Assembly (NCBI GenBank): GCA_017516885.1
Contig: JAFXAR010000066.1
Coordinates: 1-37,344 of the forward strand
Direction of reading: 5' to 3'
From: Bacteroidaceae bacterium
GTDB lineage: Bacteria > Bacteroidota > Bacteroidia > Bacteroidales > Bacteroidaceae
Length of the DNA stretch: 37,344 nucleotides
The first letter of the stretch is position 1; every line of letters starts with the position of its first letter. Shown piece after piece: positions 16,360 to 25,907 of the stretch. Both the position numbers and the translations under genes were made by a program. The notes under the pieces are model-generated. The model did no database searches, was not told the origin of the DNA, and saw nothing but the letters and a program-made list of their open reading frames with translations.

Positions 16360-19300
16360 TTAATCCGCAGTTCTAACCCATCTGTTGAATGAAACAGTGT
16401 ACAAAATACCTTTGTAATTCTTCTTTTGGTTAAACAGTTTCATATCCCTTTCCCAATCACATTCAAAATCGGCATCAGTAACAGAACTGTTCTCATAGCC
16501 AAAAGGCTTCCAGCCATTTCCTATTCCAGCATCGGGCCTGATGCACAATTCCATCTCCCCGGCCCTAATAATCATGCACCTTTCATGCTCAACATATCCC
16601 GAATCCCTAATAGTTGGCGACACACCACAAAGTTCATCAACAGCAGCGCTCAAGAATTCATTGCGCCTGTCATTACTAACAAAATCATCGGCAACATTCG
16701 TCTCCTCCCTATCCTGCATATAACGGTTGTCAATCCTTGCAACAATCACAGACACATCACTGATTTCAAGATTAAGTTCGTTCTTCATGGACGCTGCAAG
16801 ATGAGCAAACAGCATGCACGATAACGGAGTCATAAGATACCTGTCAGAATATTCAATGGAAACAGAACAGTTGCGCAATGCATCCTTTATCTTCTTCCAC
16901 TTGCTCTCATTGCCACTTGTCAGCAGATTGCAGAATGTAGACAACAAACAATCGTCCTTAAGCCTTGAATTAAACATCACTTCATCATCACTCTGCGCTA
17001 TTCTCTCCAAAATACTGCCGGCATCAACATTCTCATATTTCAATCCACAATCATTAAAGGTTGCAAACACATCGCCGCTACCCCACTTTTCAGAATAAGT
17101 TCTGTTTACACCATTGCCAAAATAGGTTTTAACCTTACCATTGCTGAATGTTACAGACAACAGCGGACGCAATCCACCGGCAAGTCCGTTTCGGCAATAC
17201 ACGAAATTATACTTGAGCAAAACTGACATAACTACAGAAGATACTGAAGGCGGACACGATGACAAAGCAATCTTCCGGTCAAGGACAAATGCCGCACTTA
17301 CTCCCGACAGCCCCATTTCCAGTATTATTCTCTCATATGGGAAATCAGCAGGCCTCCACAGCGAATAATCACTGTCAATGAAGATTTTAACCTCTTTAAT
17401 ATCCCTATTTCTTGAAAGGCGGTATAATTCAGTTGTAAAATCTGTAGTTACAGCATTAGCATCGGGGAGTACATTCCTTATTTCTGCAGGAGCAATTCTT
17501 GACTTACGTTCAGTCTCAATCCATTCTAAAGCCTTTTTACGGTTCAGATAGTTCAGATACCATTGAGAGCGGCGGTCTATTAAACAACCGGTGCAAGAAC
17601 GCTCGCAACCGCACTCCTTCAATGTTTTATACGCCAATTCAAGAACACTGTCCTTATATTCTCTGAAAAGCGTAGAATAGCCAGCTCCTCCAAGAGCTGT
17701 ATCATATATAAAAATAGAATGGCTTATACTGTCATATCCAAAATCAATTTCACCATCATTAACTCCAAGCAGTTCAGTCAGCTTACGGCTCAGAATAACA
17801 CCCAATGAGTAGAGCGTATCGGAATCCGTTATAAGTTCATTCTCGCGGTCAAAGAACTTGATTTCCACAAAATCGGTCTGATAACGTCCAACCAACAGCA
17901 CATGCCTTCGTACACTGCTGCCATTGTTCTCCCCTCCCGGGCAGGGCATTCCTGTTGAAAGATGCTTGTGTCCGGCCATCACAGTATTAGCGGCAAGTTC
18001 CTTCTCCGATTCCATTCTGCCGCAATATGGGCAAAAGGCAAATCCGTAACCACTATTGCCCTTATTATAGAACAGTATTTCAGTGTTTTGTCCCGAACAG
18101 CGCATCATCATTTTGGCAGAAGAATCTTTATCCTCCCATGGGTCCATTCTTAAAAAAACAGGCTGAATGAAGTTCATTGAACTTCTTGTATTCATTCTTC
18201 TTGTCGGTTTATCACCCCATGCTGTTGAGAAAGCTGCCGGCTCTACAACCTCGGTAAACCTTTGCTCCAAACTCATATTCATCCCCTTAAGTCCATGCAT
18301 TGAATTCTGCGCGCCGCATTTAGGGCAGTCACATAAGGCCGAACCATAATTTATGGTGGTATAGCCGCAAGCGTTACATTTCTGCAGGATATATCTTGTG
18401 CTATCATCGTACTCTGTCTTTATGCGTATGCCGGCAGGCTCATATATCCACTCATTCCTTACCACCTGGCTTCCCGGAGCATATGCCGAAATCGCCTGGC
18501 TAAGATGCATTGTAGGCTGCTCTTTTTTCTCATTCATCCCCAACTGGCACTCCACAAGTCCTGTAGGTATTCCCGCACTTGGCAGAAAAGCATTCTCGGC
18601 CAAGAAGGCAAGCAGTGATGTCTCCAAAAGATTTCTCTTCTGCCGTTCAATAGCCCCTTTGACAGCAGCACGGCCATCGCTGCCGTTCAAGGCACGCAAT
18701 GACTTTTCAATTGACTCAAGGTGCATGCTGAAAGTATTCTTAACCTCTGCAATGTTCTTTTTTGTAATGTATGCCGCATCGGACAAAGGCACTGATTCAA
18801 GACCGGTTCCGGCTACCAGCCTCTCATAGGACGCTGCAATCTCCGGCACATTATTGCCACTAATACGGTCTATCTCGTCAAGGAATTTGTCAAAGAAACA
18901 GCCTCCACCGGCCGGCGCAAAGAAATCGCCCAAATTTGAGGTAACTTTTATAACCCCAGGCGCATTGCCCTGCGCACTATTGCCCTGTTCAATAAGTTTC
19001 TGTACAAAATACGAGAATATCAGGGCATTTACATGCCTTTGAATCAGCTGGCGGCTTTCAAGTTTCAGCAACGGGGTTTCAGTCACATGCGTAATTGGAT
19101 ATTCAGGATGATGCCATGTGTATGTTCCAATGGGATTAGGTGCACAGAATGTCAATGCCAAGGCCTTTGTCTCTCTGCGGCGTCCCGCACGTCCCGCCCT
19201 CTGGAGATAATTAGCCGATTTTGGCGGAACATTATTCATCACAACCTCGCTGATGCCTCCAATGTCAACACCCATTTCCATAGTCGTTGAGCACGACAAT

Positions 19301-22300
19301 ATATTAAGATGACCATTCTCAAACTCCTTTTCGTACCTTTCCAAATCCTCACGGGACTGTTGGGCCGAATGCTCAGCCGCTATAAAAATAGGTTTCTGCA
19401 TGTAAACACGCCTATGCAAATCACTGAAAACGCCATTGTCAATCTGCTCTTTTAAAGCCTCATCAATCCATGCGGCAACCTTCTCCTCATCTGCCTCGCC
19501 CGACTTGAAAGGGAAATATGGAGCATGAAACTCCTTTTTTACCTTGTACCGCTCAAAATTCCCCTTTCCAATGTAACCGCTCATGCGTGGGCTGTAGCCA
19601 CAGAAAGCCACATCGACAAACACATTATCAACAGGGCACAAATAAGTCCTGTCATGCAGTTGCAACCGTACATTTGCGCCAAGCAGGTCAAGCATATAGC
19701 CTTTATTTTCACGGTCGGTCAATTCAAGAATATTCTCTGTAATAAATCTCCAGGCCTCTAATAAGAGATTATTGACCACTCTAACCTTCTCTTCATCAAA
19801 GCCACCGGCATCGTTATACCCAAGCACTGCACACAAAAGCAGGACAAGACGGTTCTGGCCATCTTCCAGAACACCTCTCAGCGTCTGCTTTACCATAGGC
19901 CATTTGCCCACTGGTTTTCCTTCCTTACGCAAATCAGAACTCTGAGGATAAACGGCCGACGTATATGAATTTTGAGTAAGGTAGTTCTTTTGCTCACCGG
20001 CAATCATATAATGCTTGTTCCCTCTAATGAAATAGTCAAGGCAAATCTTCAAATAATCCTGCCAATCCTCATCACAGCATCCTTTTTCCTTAAGTTTCTG
20101 CGGACATTTGGCATTTCTCAGTTTAGGATACGAAAGCTTTACCAATCCTAATGTTTCAAGAGAATTGGCGCGTTTTGGAATCCACCCGAACTGGTCAACC
20201 ATAAGAGCCCAAAGATATGTGACGGTATTCTCTGCTGCATTTCTGCCTTTGGCATTCTTTATATGCTGGAACAGTCTTCTGAAATCGGAATCATTTTCCA
20301 GAGCACGCACAATTTCCGTCCACTCCGTTTCCTGTGGCGGAGGAACTATGCTATTGCCGTTCCTTTTGGCTTCAAGTGCATCAAACCTGCTTTTTAATAC
20401 AGCAGGCAAAACAGAACGAATTTCATTATAACCCTGATATTCCGCCTCCTCTTCAGGAGTAAGCCCGCCATCCTGTACATTTTCAATCCTTTTGTCGGCA
20501 AGCTTATGAAATATTGACGACCTTATCCATGAGCGCTCAACATCCTGGTTCAGCCCCATGGCAAAGCGCGCAGAACCTTGACGGTTGTCTGTGAAGGCTA
20601 TATACTTCCTGCCGCTGTACAACACATCGGCATCTTTCGTATCTGCAGCTTCGGCCTGGTCCAAGAGCAGTGTAGACAGAATACGGCCCATTTGAACCGC
20701 ACTCGCCCGCAAGTAATTCAGTACCGTAATCCTGTTTCCGCAATGCGGACACAGGTCGGCATTATTTTCTGAGTGCCTCAATGACTTATAGACGACACCC
20801 TCTTCAGCATCTTCAGATGCTATCTCAATCCTGTTCCTTTCAACATTGAACACATGAGAATCCTCTCTTGCAAGCCGGCGCATGCATTTGCGGTCGGGTT
20901 TTGCAAAATAGAAAGGAGTATATCCGTCGACCTCCCTTAAAGCCCCTGCCACAGTTTCATTTTCCTCATCCTCTATCAAATCCCTATTGACCTCAAAGAA
21001 CGGATTGCTATCAAGGTCAAGGGCATTCACATGCATTCTGTACCCCTCGGACGTACTGGTTTCGCCGGTCACTATTATACCGCCGCACGAGGGACATGTG
21101 GCAATCTCAAGCAATCTTGATTTGCACGAAGGGCAATTAGTGTTTTGAACAGTGGTCAAGCTGCCAGTCTTCAAGCGGAAATCCCTGTGCCTGCTGCATT
21201 CATCATTAACACAAGTATACACTCCGCTTATTGACCTCACAAAGAAATGCGCCCTTGTAGGCAACAGGGCCGACTGCGAGCCGTCGGCATTCAAAGAATC
21301 CACCTTGTCTCCAAGAGCATCAATCAGTTCCAGCGCCTTGACCGTATCATTGCACCTTCTGCTGTCAATCTGCTCTACAATCTCCCTTGCACCAAGAACC
21401 GGGTTAGTGTTTATTTTCTCACGAATCCTCTTAATGCAGTCAAGAGTGATTTTTGTTCCGTACTTTTCATTTATGGCAGAAATCGCCTCTTGCGCTTTTC
21501 CCGCATCCATATCAGGAACTATCCTTCTGCCGCCAATAACTACTATGTCATCAACAGGCTTACCGGTCAATTGCGACACAAAAGTCTTAAGTTTCAGTTC
21601 AGTGTTTGGGTCTTTTTCATCGCCTATTGTTGCCGATGTTACGGCAAAATTTACATTTTCAGGCTTTACACCGAATGCATCAAGCACACGTTTGAGCTGC
21701 AACGACAGCTCAGCCGCAGATGAACCGGTATAGGTATGCGCTTCGTCAAGCAGTATCCATTTCAGCTTGCCCTGGGATTTTTCAAGAATAGACTTGTCCT
21801 CGGCCCTCACAAGCATATAGTTCAGCATTGTTGGGTTTGTAAAAAGAATCTGAGGCGGATTGCGCCTGATTTGCGGACGTGTAACAAGCTGAGGGTAATA
21901 TTGCTGGGTAACCCTGTCGCCTTCATCCGTCTTAATTGTATCGCCATTATATATTGCATAGGTGATTTTATCAGGGACAGCCTTGCACCAGGCGTCAATA
22001 CGTTTCTGCTGGCTCTTCATTAAAGCATTGAGCGGATAAAGGAATATCGCCTGCACGCAACCTTTTTCGTTGCTCCTTGCAATGTCCTGCAACACTGGAA
22101 TCATAAAGCACTCTGTTTTGCCTGAACCCGTACCCGACGTTACAACAATAGTCTTTCCCTCTCCCGAAAGCATTCTCCTCCAGCTCTCTGTCTGATGCTT
22201 GTAAGGATGCCTTTCCTTTGGGAAACGGTACTCCTCGTCAACCTTGTTACTGCTCAGCGCATCTACAAATGAACTTTCCAATATATTAAGTCCCGCAGCA

Positions 22301-22494
22301 TGCCCTTCAAAATTACAGTCACTGCTTTCCCATGGGAAAATAGACTGAAAGACCGGTTCAGACAGCAGGGGCTCTTCCTCCATTAGCAGATTGCGCAAGT
22401 ATTCCTGCTCCCTGACTTTTCCCCTAAACCACATGGAGGCCATGGAGTCAATAAGCATTTCACGTGCCGAAGTATAGAACTTAGAGTAATTCAT
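16360..22494 (-). CDS. druE: DruE-like giant DEAD/DEAH helicase (Druantia signature gene)
   Basis: 2044 residues. Helicase motifs run in order: Walker A GTGSGKT (121-127), DEAH (250-253), SAT (287-289). The C-terminal helicase lobe has TTMEMGVDIG and QRAGRAGRR (~1080-1105). Zinc-ribbon cysteine pairs occur at ~425-468 (CPSC...CPSCGG), near 600 (CPHCGN) and at ~1370-1400 (CNACGY...CPKCGA). A DUF1998-like segment ends in GGAGYSTLF and the cluster CGCERSCTGCL (~1595-1635). An extra ~400-residue tail follows. Size and domain order fit DruE of Druantia anti-phage systems. The start codon shares one base with the druH stop (TAATG), so translation is coupled. An Lhr/YprA-type helicase outside Druantia is the alternative. 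Confidence 0.82.
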   Translation of the reverse strand: MNYSKFYTSAREMLIDSMASMWFRGKVREQEYLRNLLMEEEPLLSEPVFQSIFPWESSDCNFEGHAAGLNILESSFVDALSSNKVDEEYRFPKERHPYKHQTESWRRMLSGEGKTIVVTSGTGSGKTECFMIPVLQDIARSNEKGCVQAIFLYPLNALMKSQQKRIDAWCKAVPDKITYAIYNGDTIKTDEGDRVTQQYYPQLVTRPQIRRNPPQILFTNPTMLNYMLVRAEDKSILEKSQGKLKWILLDEAHTYTGSSAAELSLQLKRVLDAFGVKPENVNFAVTSATIGDEKDPNTELKLKTFVSQLTGKPVDDIVVIGGRRIVPDMDAGKAQEAISAINEKYGTKITLDCIKRIREKINTNPVLGAREIVEQIDSRRCNDTVKALELIDALGDKVDSLNADGSQSALLPTRAHFFVRSISGVYTCVNDECSRHRDFRLKTGSLTTVQNTNCPSCKSRLLEIATCPSCGGIIVTGETSTSEGYRMHVNALDLDSNPFFEVNRDLIEDEENETVAGALREVDGYTPFYFAKPDRKCMRRLAREDSHVFNVERNRIEIASEDAEEGVVYKSLRHSENNADLCPHCGNRITVLNYLRASAVQMGRILSTLLLDQAEAADTKDADVLYSGRKYIAFTDNRQGSARFAMGLNQDVERSWIRSSIFHKLADKRIENVQDGGLTPEEEAEYQGYNEIRSVLPAVLKSRFDALEAKRNGNSIVPPPQETEWTEIVRALENDSDFRRLFQHIKNAKGRNAAENTVTYLWALMVDQFGWIPKRANSLETLGLVKLSYPKLRNAKCPQKLKEKGCCDEDWQDYLKICLDYFIRGNKHYMIAGEQKNYLTQNSYTSAVYPQSSDLRKEGKPVGKWPMVKQTLRGVLEDGQNRLVLLLCAVLGYNDAGGFDEEKVRVVNNLLLEAWRFITENILELTDRENKGYMLDLLGANVRLQLHDRTYLCPVDNVFVDVAFCGYSPRMSGYIGKGNFERYKVKKEFHAPYFPFKSGEADEEKVAAWIDEALKEQIDNGVFSDLHRRVYMQKPIFIAAEHSAQQSREDLERYEKEFENGHLNILSCSTTMEMGVDIGGISEVVMNNVPPKSANYLQRAGRAGRRRETKALALTFCAPNPIGTYTWHHPEYPITHVTETPLLKLESRQLIQRHVNALIFSYFVQKLIEQGNSAQGNAPGVIKVTSNLGDFFAPAGGGCFFDKFLDEIDRISGNNVPEIAASYERLVAGTGLESVPLSDAAYITKKNIAEVKNTFSMHLESIEKSLRALNGSDGRAAVKGAIERQKRNLLETSLLAFLAENAFLPSAGIPTGLVECQLGMNEKKEQPTMHLSQAISAYAPGSQVVRNEWIYEPAGIRIKTEYDDSTRYILQKCNACGYTTINYGSALCDCPKCGAQNSMHGLKGMNMSLEQRFTEVVEPAAFSTAWGDKPTRRMNTRSSMNFIQPVFLRMDPWEDKDSSAKMMMRCSGQNTEILFYNKGNSGYGFAFCPYCGRMESEKELAANTVMAGHKHLSTGMPCPGGENNGSSVRRHVLLVGRYQTDFVEIKFFDRENELITDSDTLYSLGVILSRKLTELLGVNDGEIDFGYDSISHSIFIYDTALGGAGYSTLFREYKDSVLELAYKTLKECGCERSCTGCLIDRRSQWYLNYLNRKKALEWIETERKSRIAPAEIRNVLPDANAVTTDFTTELYRLSRNRDIKEVKIFIDSDYSLWRPADFPYERIILEMGLSGVSAAFVLDRKIALSSCPPSVSSVVMSVLLKYNFVYCRNGLAGGLRPLLSVTFSNGKVKTYFGNGVNRTYSEKWGSGDVFATFNDCGLKYENVDAGSILERIAQSDDEVMFNSRLKDDCLLSTFCNLLTSGNESKWKKIKDALRNCSVSIEYSDRYLMTPLSCMLFAHLAASMKNELNLEISDVSVIVARIDNRYMQDREETNVADDFVSNDRRNEFLSAAVDELCGVSPTIRDSGYVEHERCMIIRAGEMELCIRPDAGIGNGWKPFGYENSSVTDADFECDWERDMKLFNQKKNYKGILYTVSFNRWVRTAD

Positions 22495-25400
22495 TATCTG
22501 TTTTTATTAGGATTTACAATATATTTTAATGTTTTGAAAAACACATCGCTGTATGTCTCCTTGAAGTATCTTCGGTAGAAATTGACAATGCGGGCGTTTT
22601 CCCTTTTTTCATGCGAGAACAGACTGGTACAGCCATCAACGCATGCAGTATTTTCAGCGGCGCACATTGCCGACTCAAGCATAACACGATACGAAACAGG
22701 CATACTTTCGTTATTATAATATCTGCCTCTCAGGCTGTGCCTTATAATTGGCAAATCGCTATTGGTGTCAGTCAGTCCATGAATCTTTGTCTTGTACTTA
22801 TTTATCTGGTATGGGTAAAATGGAGTTCCCTGTCCAATTTCTCCGGCAGATATGTACATCTTGAATTCATCGGCCACATCAATTGACAGAGTGGTTCTGA
22901 GTATATCGGATAACAGTTCAAGCAGATGCTCTAACTTTGCAAACAAGAAACATTTAACAGAATCAGGCGCTGCAGCTTCCATATTTTTAATCTCATTTTT
23001 CCACACGCCTGCAGGAATCCAATGTATGGCCGTAACCATTTCCTGCTCAAAGCCTTCAACATCCTGAATAAGCACATCGCCGCATCCGTTCAGCCACATG
23101 GCTATTACAAATTTTGCCAGCAGTTCAGGCCTCCGGCATGCCGCCCTAAGCCCATCATACGTCCTGAACGGCAAATCATGGCGAGAACAAATTTCAAAAG
23201 CCTTGCAAACCTTTCTCCATGCAGTGCCCATAAACACATCTTCCTCGGTCAGCCTCGCAGTCCACACCTCTACCCTTTCAAAGGAATTAGCCAGCCTTGT
23301 GCTTTCATCAAAATCAATTTCATTCAGATTAAAATATTTAGGAACAATCCTGCGAGCGGTTTCTGCCCCTGAGAAAACAATTATCTCCTTGCAGCCGCAC
23401 TCCTCGGGGACTGAAAACAGATTGGCATCCTCTGCGTTCCTGACAAGTTCCACCGGATAGAGTTCTTCAGGGTCAATGCCCTCGTCTACCGGGATTGCAT
23501 AAAGAGTTCCATCATATTCAATGAGCGACGAATCATCAGCGCTCCTGTCAATCACACGGATAGAGCCATTTTCTATAGTTGATTCCAGCACAAAACGCCT
23601 GACAAGAATTTCTCTACCAGAGACATTCAGAACAACAGCACTGCTCCTGTCAAAACTGTTTGCACCGTACAGATTGAACATTCTGACTATCAAATCGTGA
23701 TAATCGGAAAGCGGAATCAGTCCGTTGCACACCCTGCCTTTCAAATGCCTTACAGCGTTGCTTCCATCCGTTTTGTCCGACGTATATGAAACATCAATGC
23801 ATCTGTTAGTTCCGCCGTGGCTAATTATGTTATATCGATAAAGGTTTGCAAAAGAGATGGTCTTGCCGTCGGTTACAACATTCCCATCCAAGTCGGTTAT
23901 CATTATGCCGTCAAATGGAATTGCCACAGAAAGCCTCAAAGGCGGATTTCCTTGTTTATATATTCTGAAGGAGCATACCGATGGACATACCGAAGAACCT
24001 TGCTTCCTGCTCACACGCCACGAATTCTCCCCGGCATATTCTATATTCAAATTATCAGTCAATTCAATCTCTGGACGCATATCTGAATGGCACGAGCAGA
24101 GCAGTTCCGTGGACGAAGGACGCTCATTGCGCGAACTGAACGACAAACCGCCTATTGAATAGAATGTTTCAACGACCGACTTGCCATCGGGATACTCAAC
24201 CTTAATATCAACAAGACCCAAAGGCAATACGGATGCCTGTCTTAGCCTTTTCCACTCTCCTGCCCTATCGGTATGCAATTTATATGAAGTTTTTACAGCA
24301 TTCTGGCTAACCCTGTTCTTTTCGCCATCGTACACTTTGATATACGGTACATCCGACATCAATTTATAATTTGCATCCTCCACCCACGAAATATAGTTGC
24401 CCGAAAATTCCGCGATGTATTTCGTAAACTCGTTTGTAAGGTTCAAAATTTCACCGGTAAGCCTATTGCCAAGAGTAACAGAAGAGCAGAACTCCCTGAA
24501 ACCATACTCTTCTCCATTTATTTTCATTGTTCCCGCCCCTTCGGCAGTCCACTCCGTTGAGAAAACAACGATATTCCTTTCAGAATTTGCAGTCTGTCCA
24601 TTGCTCCAGACATTCTCGTCAAGCATTTGAAAGAGCTGAGGATAATCAAAATTAGGAGGGTAACATCCCGGCACGGTAAGAAACAGCCTGTCATCATTGT
24701 CACATCTTACCTTTATTTCAATCACAGTTTCACCTCTCCACAGAATATCCCTGTTCATGCCTACGGAGATTCTTGTATAAGCAGCGTTCAGTAGAGTTCC
24801 ATCATCATCGCGGTTAATTGACTTGCGCACATATTTGCCAACAAGAGTGCCAGCAACAAAAATATCAAATGAATAGCATGTTGAAACATCCAGACCCGGA
24901 ATATCATCGGAAGATATATCCTTTACAGCATCCATATTGAATAGCAGACACCCCTGACCCTCATCGGCTGTACTCAGTTTCCAATAAAGCGACAACGGTT
25001 TTGTTCGCCGTTCTCTTTTAGCCCTTGAATATTCCCTTTTCAGGGATTTAGTCAATTCAGAGAGCGCCTCATCCTCAGCATCATAAGGCAGCAGTTCGCT
25101 GTCGCCCATTATTATGGCGTGCGCAATCTGCATTGCTACGTCATAAATATTGTCATTCTTGAACGCTTTGCCCAAATACGAGATACAGTTAAATTGATGT
25201 ATAATGGAATTATCCCTATTATTCCAATCGTAGTTTATAACAGAGAGTTCCCTTACAAGCCCGGCAAGAAAACGCGAGAAATTTCCAAAGCCTTTGTCAT
25301 TCTGCCTTATATACGTTACCGGCAACCCGCCTTGGTTGAGCAGTGTACGGAAATATTCAGTGCCTTTTTGCGAGTGTATAAAAGTATATTTATGCTTCTT

Positions 25401-25718
25401 GAGGGCCGCGCGCGCCGCATCGAACAGTTCCGAAGCAAAAGCCGCCCGCAAGCCTATTCCGGCTGCCACATCTTCCTTTGAAGGTATATTTCCCTTGTAA
25501 TCACGCCTCCACCATTCGGCATAGCACAGCGCCGCCTCCTCGGCGTATTTCTCCAACTCGTAACTATGGGCGCACAAGGTTTCTCTAAGTTCCTTATATT
25601 CAATAGCATTCAACTTGAATTTCCAAAGAGGGAATTTATCAGGAAATACCGCCATCCCGCGAGATTTCAGAATCCCATGCAGAGCAGCGTGTGAATTATC
25701 AGAATAGTCAATACTCAT
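22494..25718 (-). CDS. druH: DruH-like protein (Druantia type III partner)
   Basis: 1074 residues from the ATG at 25718. No enzymatic motif was recognised. The protein is long, mixed alpha/beta, with an acidic-basic central part and an aromatic-rich C-terminus (FYRRYFKETYSDVFFKTLKY). Size, position directly upstream of a ~2000-residue DruE-like helicase and the TAATG coupling fit DruH of type III Druantia (the STY4851/ECs_5259-type proteins). The open frame can be extended to a TTG at 25769, but the promoter -7 box (25751-25758) lies inside that extension, so MSIDYSDNSH is the better start. The assignment rests on context and size more than on motifs. Confidence 0.7.
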   Translation of the reverse strand: MSIDYSDNSHAALHGILKSRGMAVFPDKFPLWKFKLNAIEYKELRETLCAHSYELEKYAEEAALCYAEWWRRDYKGNIPSKEDVAAGIGLRAAFASELFDAARAALKKHKYTFIHSQKGTEYFRTLLNQGGLPVTYIRQNDKGFGNFSRFLAGLVRELSVINYDWNNRDNSIIHQFNCISYLGKAFKNDNIYDVAMQIAHAIIMGDSELLPYDAEDEALSELTKSLKREYSRAKRERRTKPLSLYWKLSTADEGQGCLLFNMDAVKDISSDDIPGLDVSTCYSFDIFVAGTLVGKYVRKSINRDDDGTLLNAAYTRISVGMNRDILWRGETVIEIKVRCDNDDRLFLTVPGCYPPNFDYPQLFQMLDENVWSNGQTANSERNIVVFSTEWTAEGAGTMKINGEEYGFREFCSSVTLGNRLTGEILNLTNEFTKYIAEFSGNYISWVEDANYKLMSDVPYIKVYDGEKNRVSQNAVKTSYKLHTDRAGEWKRLRQASVLPLGLVDIKVEYPDGKSVVETFYSIGGLSFSSRNERPSSTELLCSCHSDMRPEIELTDNLNIEYAGENSWRVSRKQGSSVCPSVCSFRIYKQGNPPLRLSVAIPFDGIMITDLDGNVVTDGKTISFANLYRYNIISHGGTNRCIDVSYTSDKTDGSNAVRHLKGRVCNGLIPLSDYHDLIVRMFNLYGANSFDRSSAVVLNVSGREILVRRFVLESTIENGSIRVIDRSADDSSLIEYDGTLYAIPVDEGIDPEELYPVELVRNAEDANLFSVPEECGCKEIIVFSGAETARRIVPKYFNLNEIDFDESTRLANSFERVEVWTARLTEEDVFMGTAWRKVCKAFEICSRHDLPFRTYDGLRAACRRPELLAKFVIAMWLNGCGDVLIQDVEGFEQEMVTAIHWIPAGVWKNEIKNMEAAAPDSVKCFLFAKLEHLLELLSDILRTTLSIDVADEFKMYISAGEIGQGTPFYPYQINKYKTKIHGLTDTNSDLPIIRHSLRGRYYNNESMPVSYRVMLESAMCAAENTACVDGCTSLFSHEKRENARIVNFYRRYFKETYSDVFFKTLKYIVNPNKNR

Positions 25719-25750
25719 ACCGTCAGACTGTATATAGCTTTTTGTTTGTA

Positions 25751-25782
25751 CAAAGTAACAAATATACAATTATTTTCACAAA
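25751..25782 (-). promoter_or_regulatory. promoter of druH-druE
   Basis: Minus strand: TTTG (25779-25782), a 20-base spacer, TTACTTTG (25751-25758), one base off TAnnTTTG. The start codon at 25718 is 32 bases downstream of the box. Confidence 0.6.
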
Positions 25783-25807
25783 ACCCAAAAGAAACAGATA
25801 TACAAAT

Positions 25808-25839
25808 AAAAAGAGCATGATAATTTAGAAGCTCTTTTT
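25808..25839. terminator. terminator-like hairpin in the divergent promoter region
   Basis: AAAAAGAGC (25808-25816) pairs with GCTCTTTTT (25831-25839) across a 14-base loop. It sits between the two diverging promoters and its right arm reaches into the rightward -33 element. It may insulate the two transcription units or be a leftover of an earlier locus layout. Confidence 0.5.
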
Positions 25840-25870
25840 GTGGCGGATAATACAAAAATCACTATCTTAG
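25837..25870 (+). promoter_or_regulatory. probable promoter of the macro-like/radical SAM operon
   Basis: TTTG (25837-25840), a 22-base spacer and TATCTTAG (25863-25870), the same -7 variant as before the AmpG-like gene. The start codon lies 37 bases downstream. Confidence 0.45.
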
Positions 25871-25907
25871 CAAGTAAATTACGAACATTTTTTAAAAGAC
25901 AGCCAAA

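Noticed and set aside
16360-25718. DISARM system
   Set aside because: The helicase and DUF1998 parts are in one 2044-residue protein, and there is no DrmC-like PLD protein or DrmMI/MII beside it.
25719-25769. 17-residue extension of DruH from a TTG start
   Set aside because: The promoter -7 box lies inside it, and an ATG with a normal leader follows.
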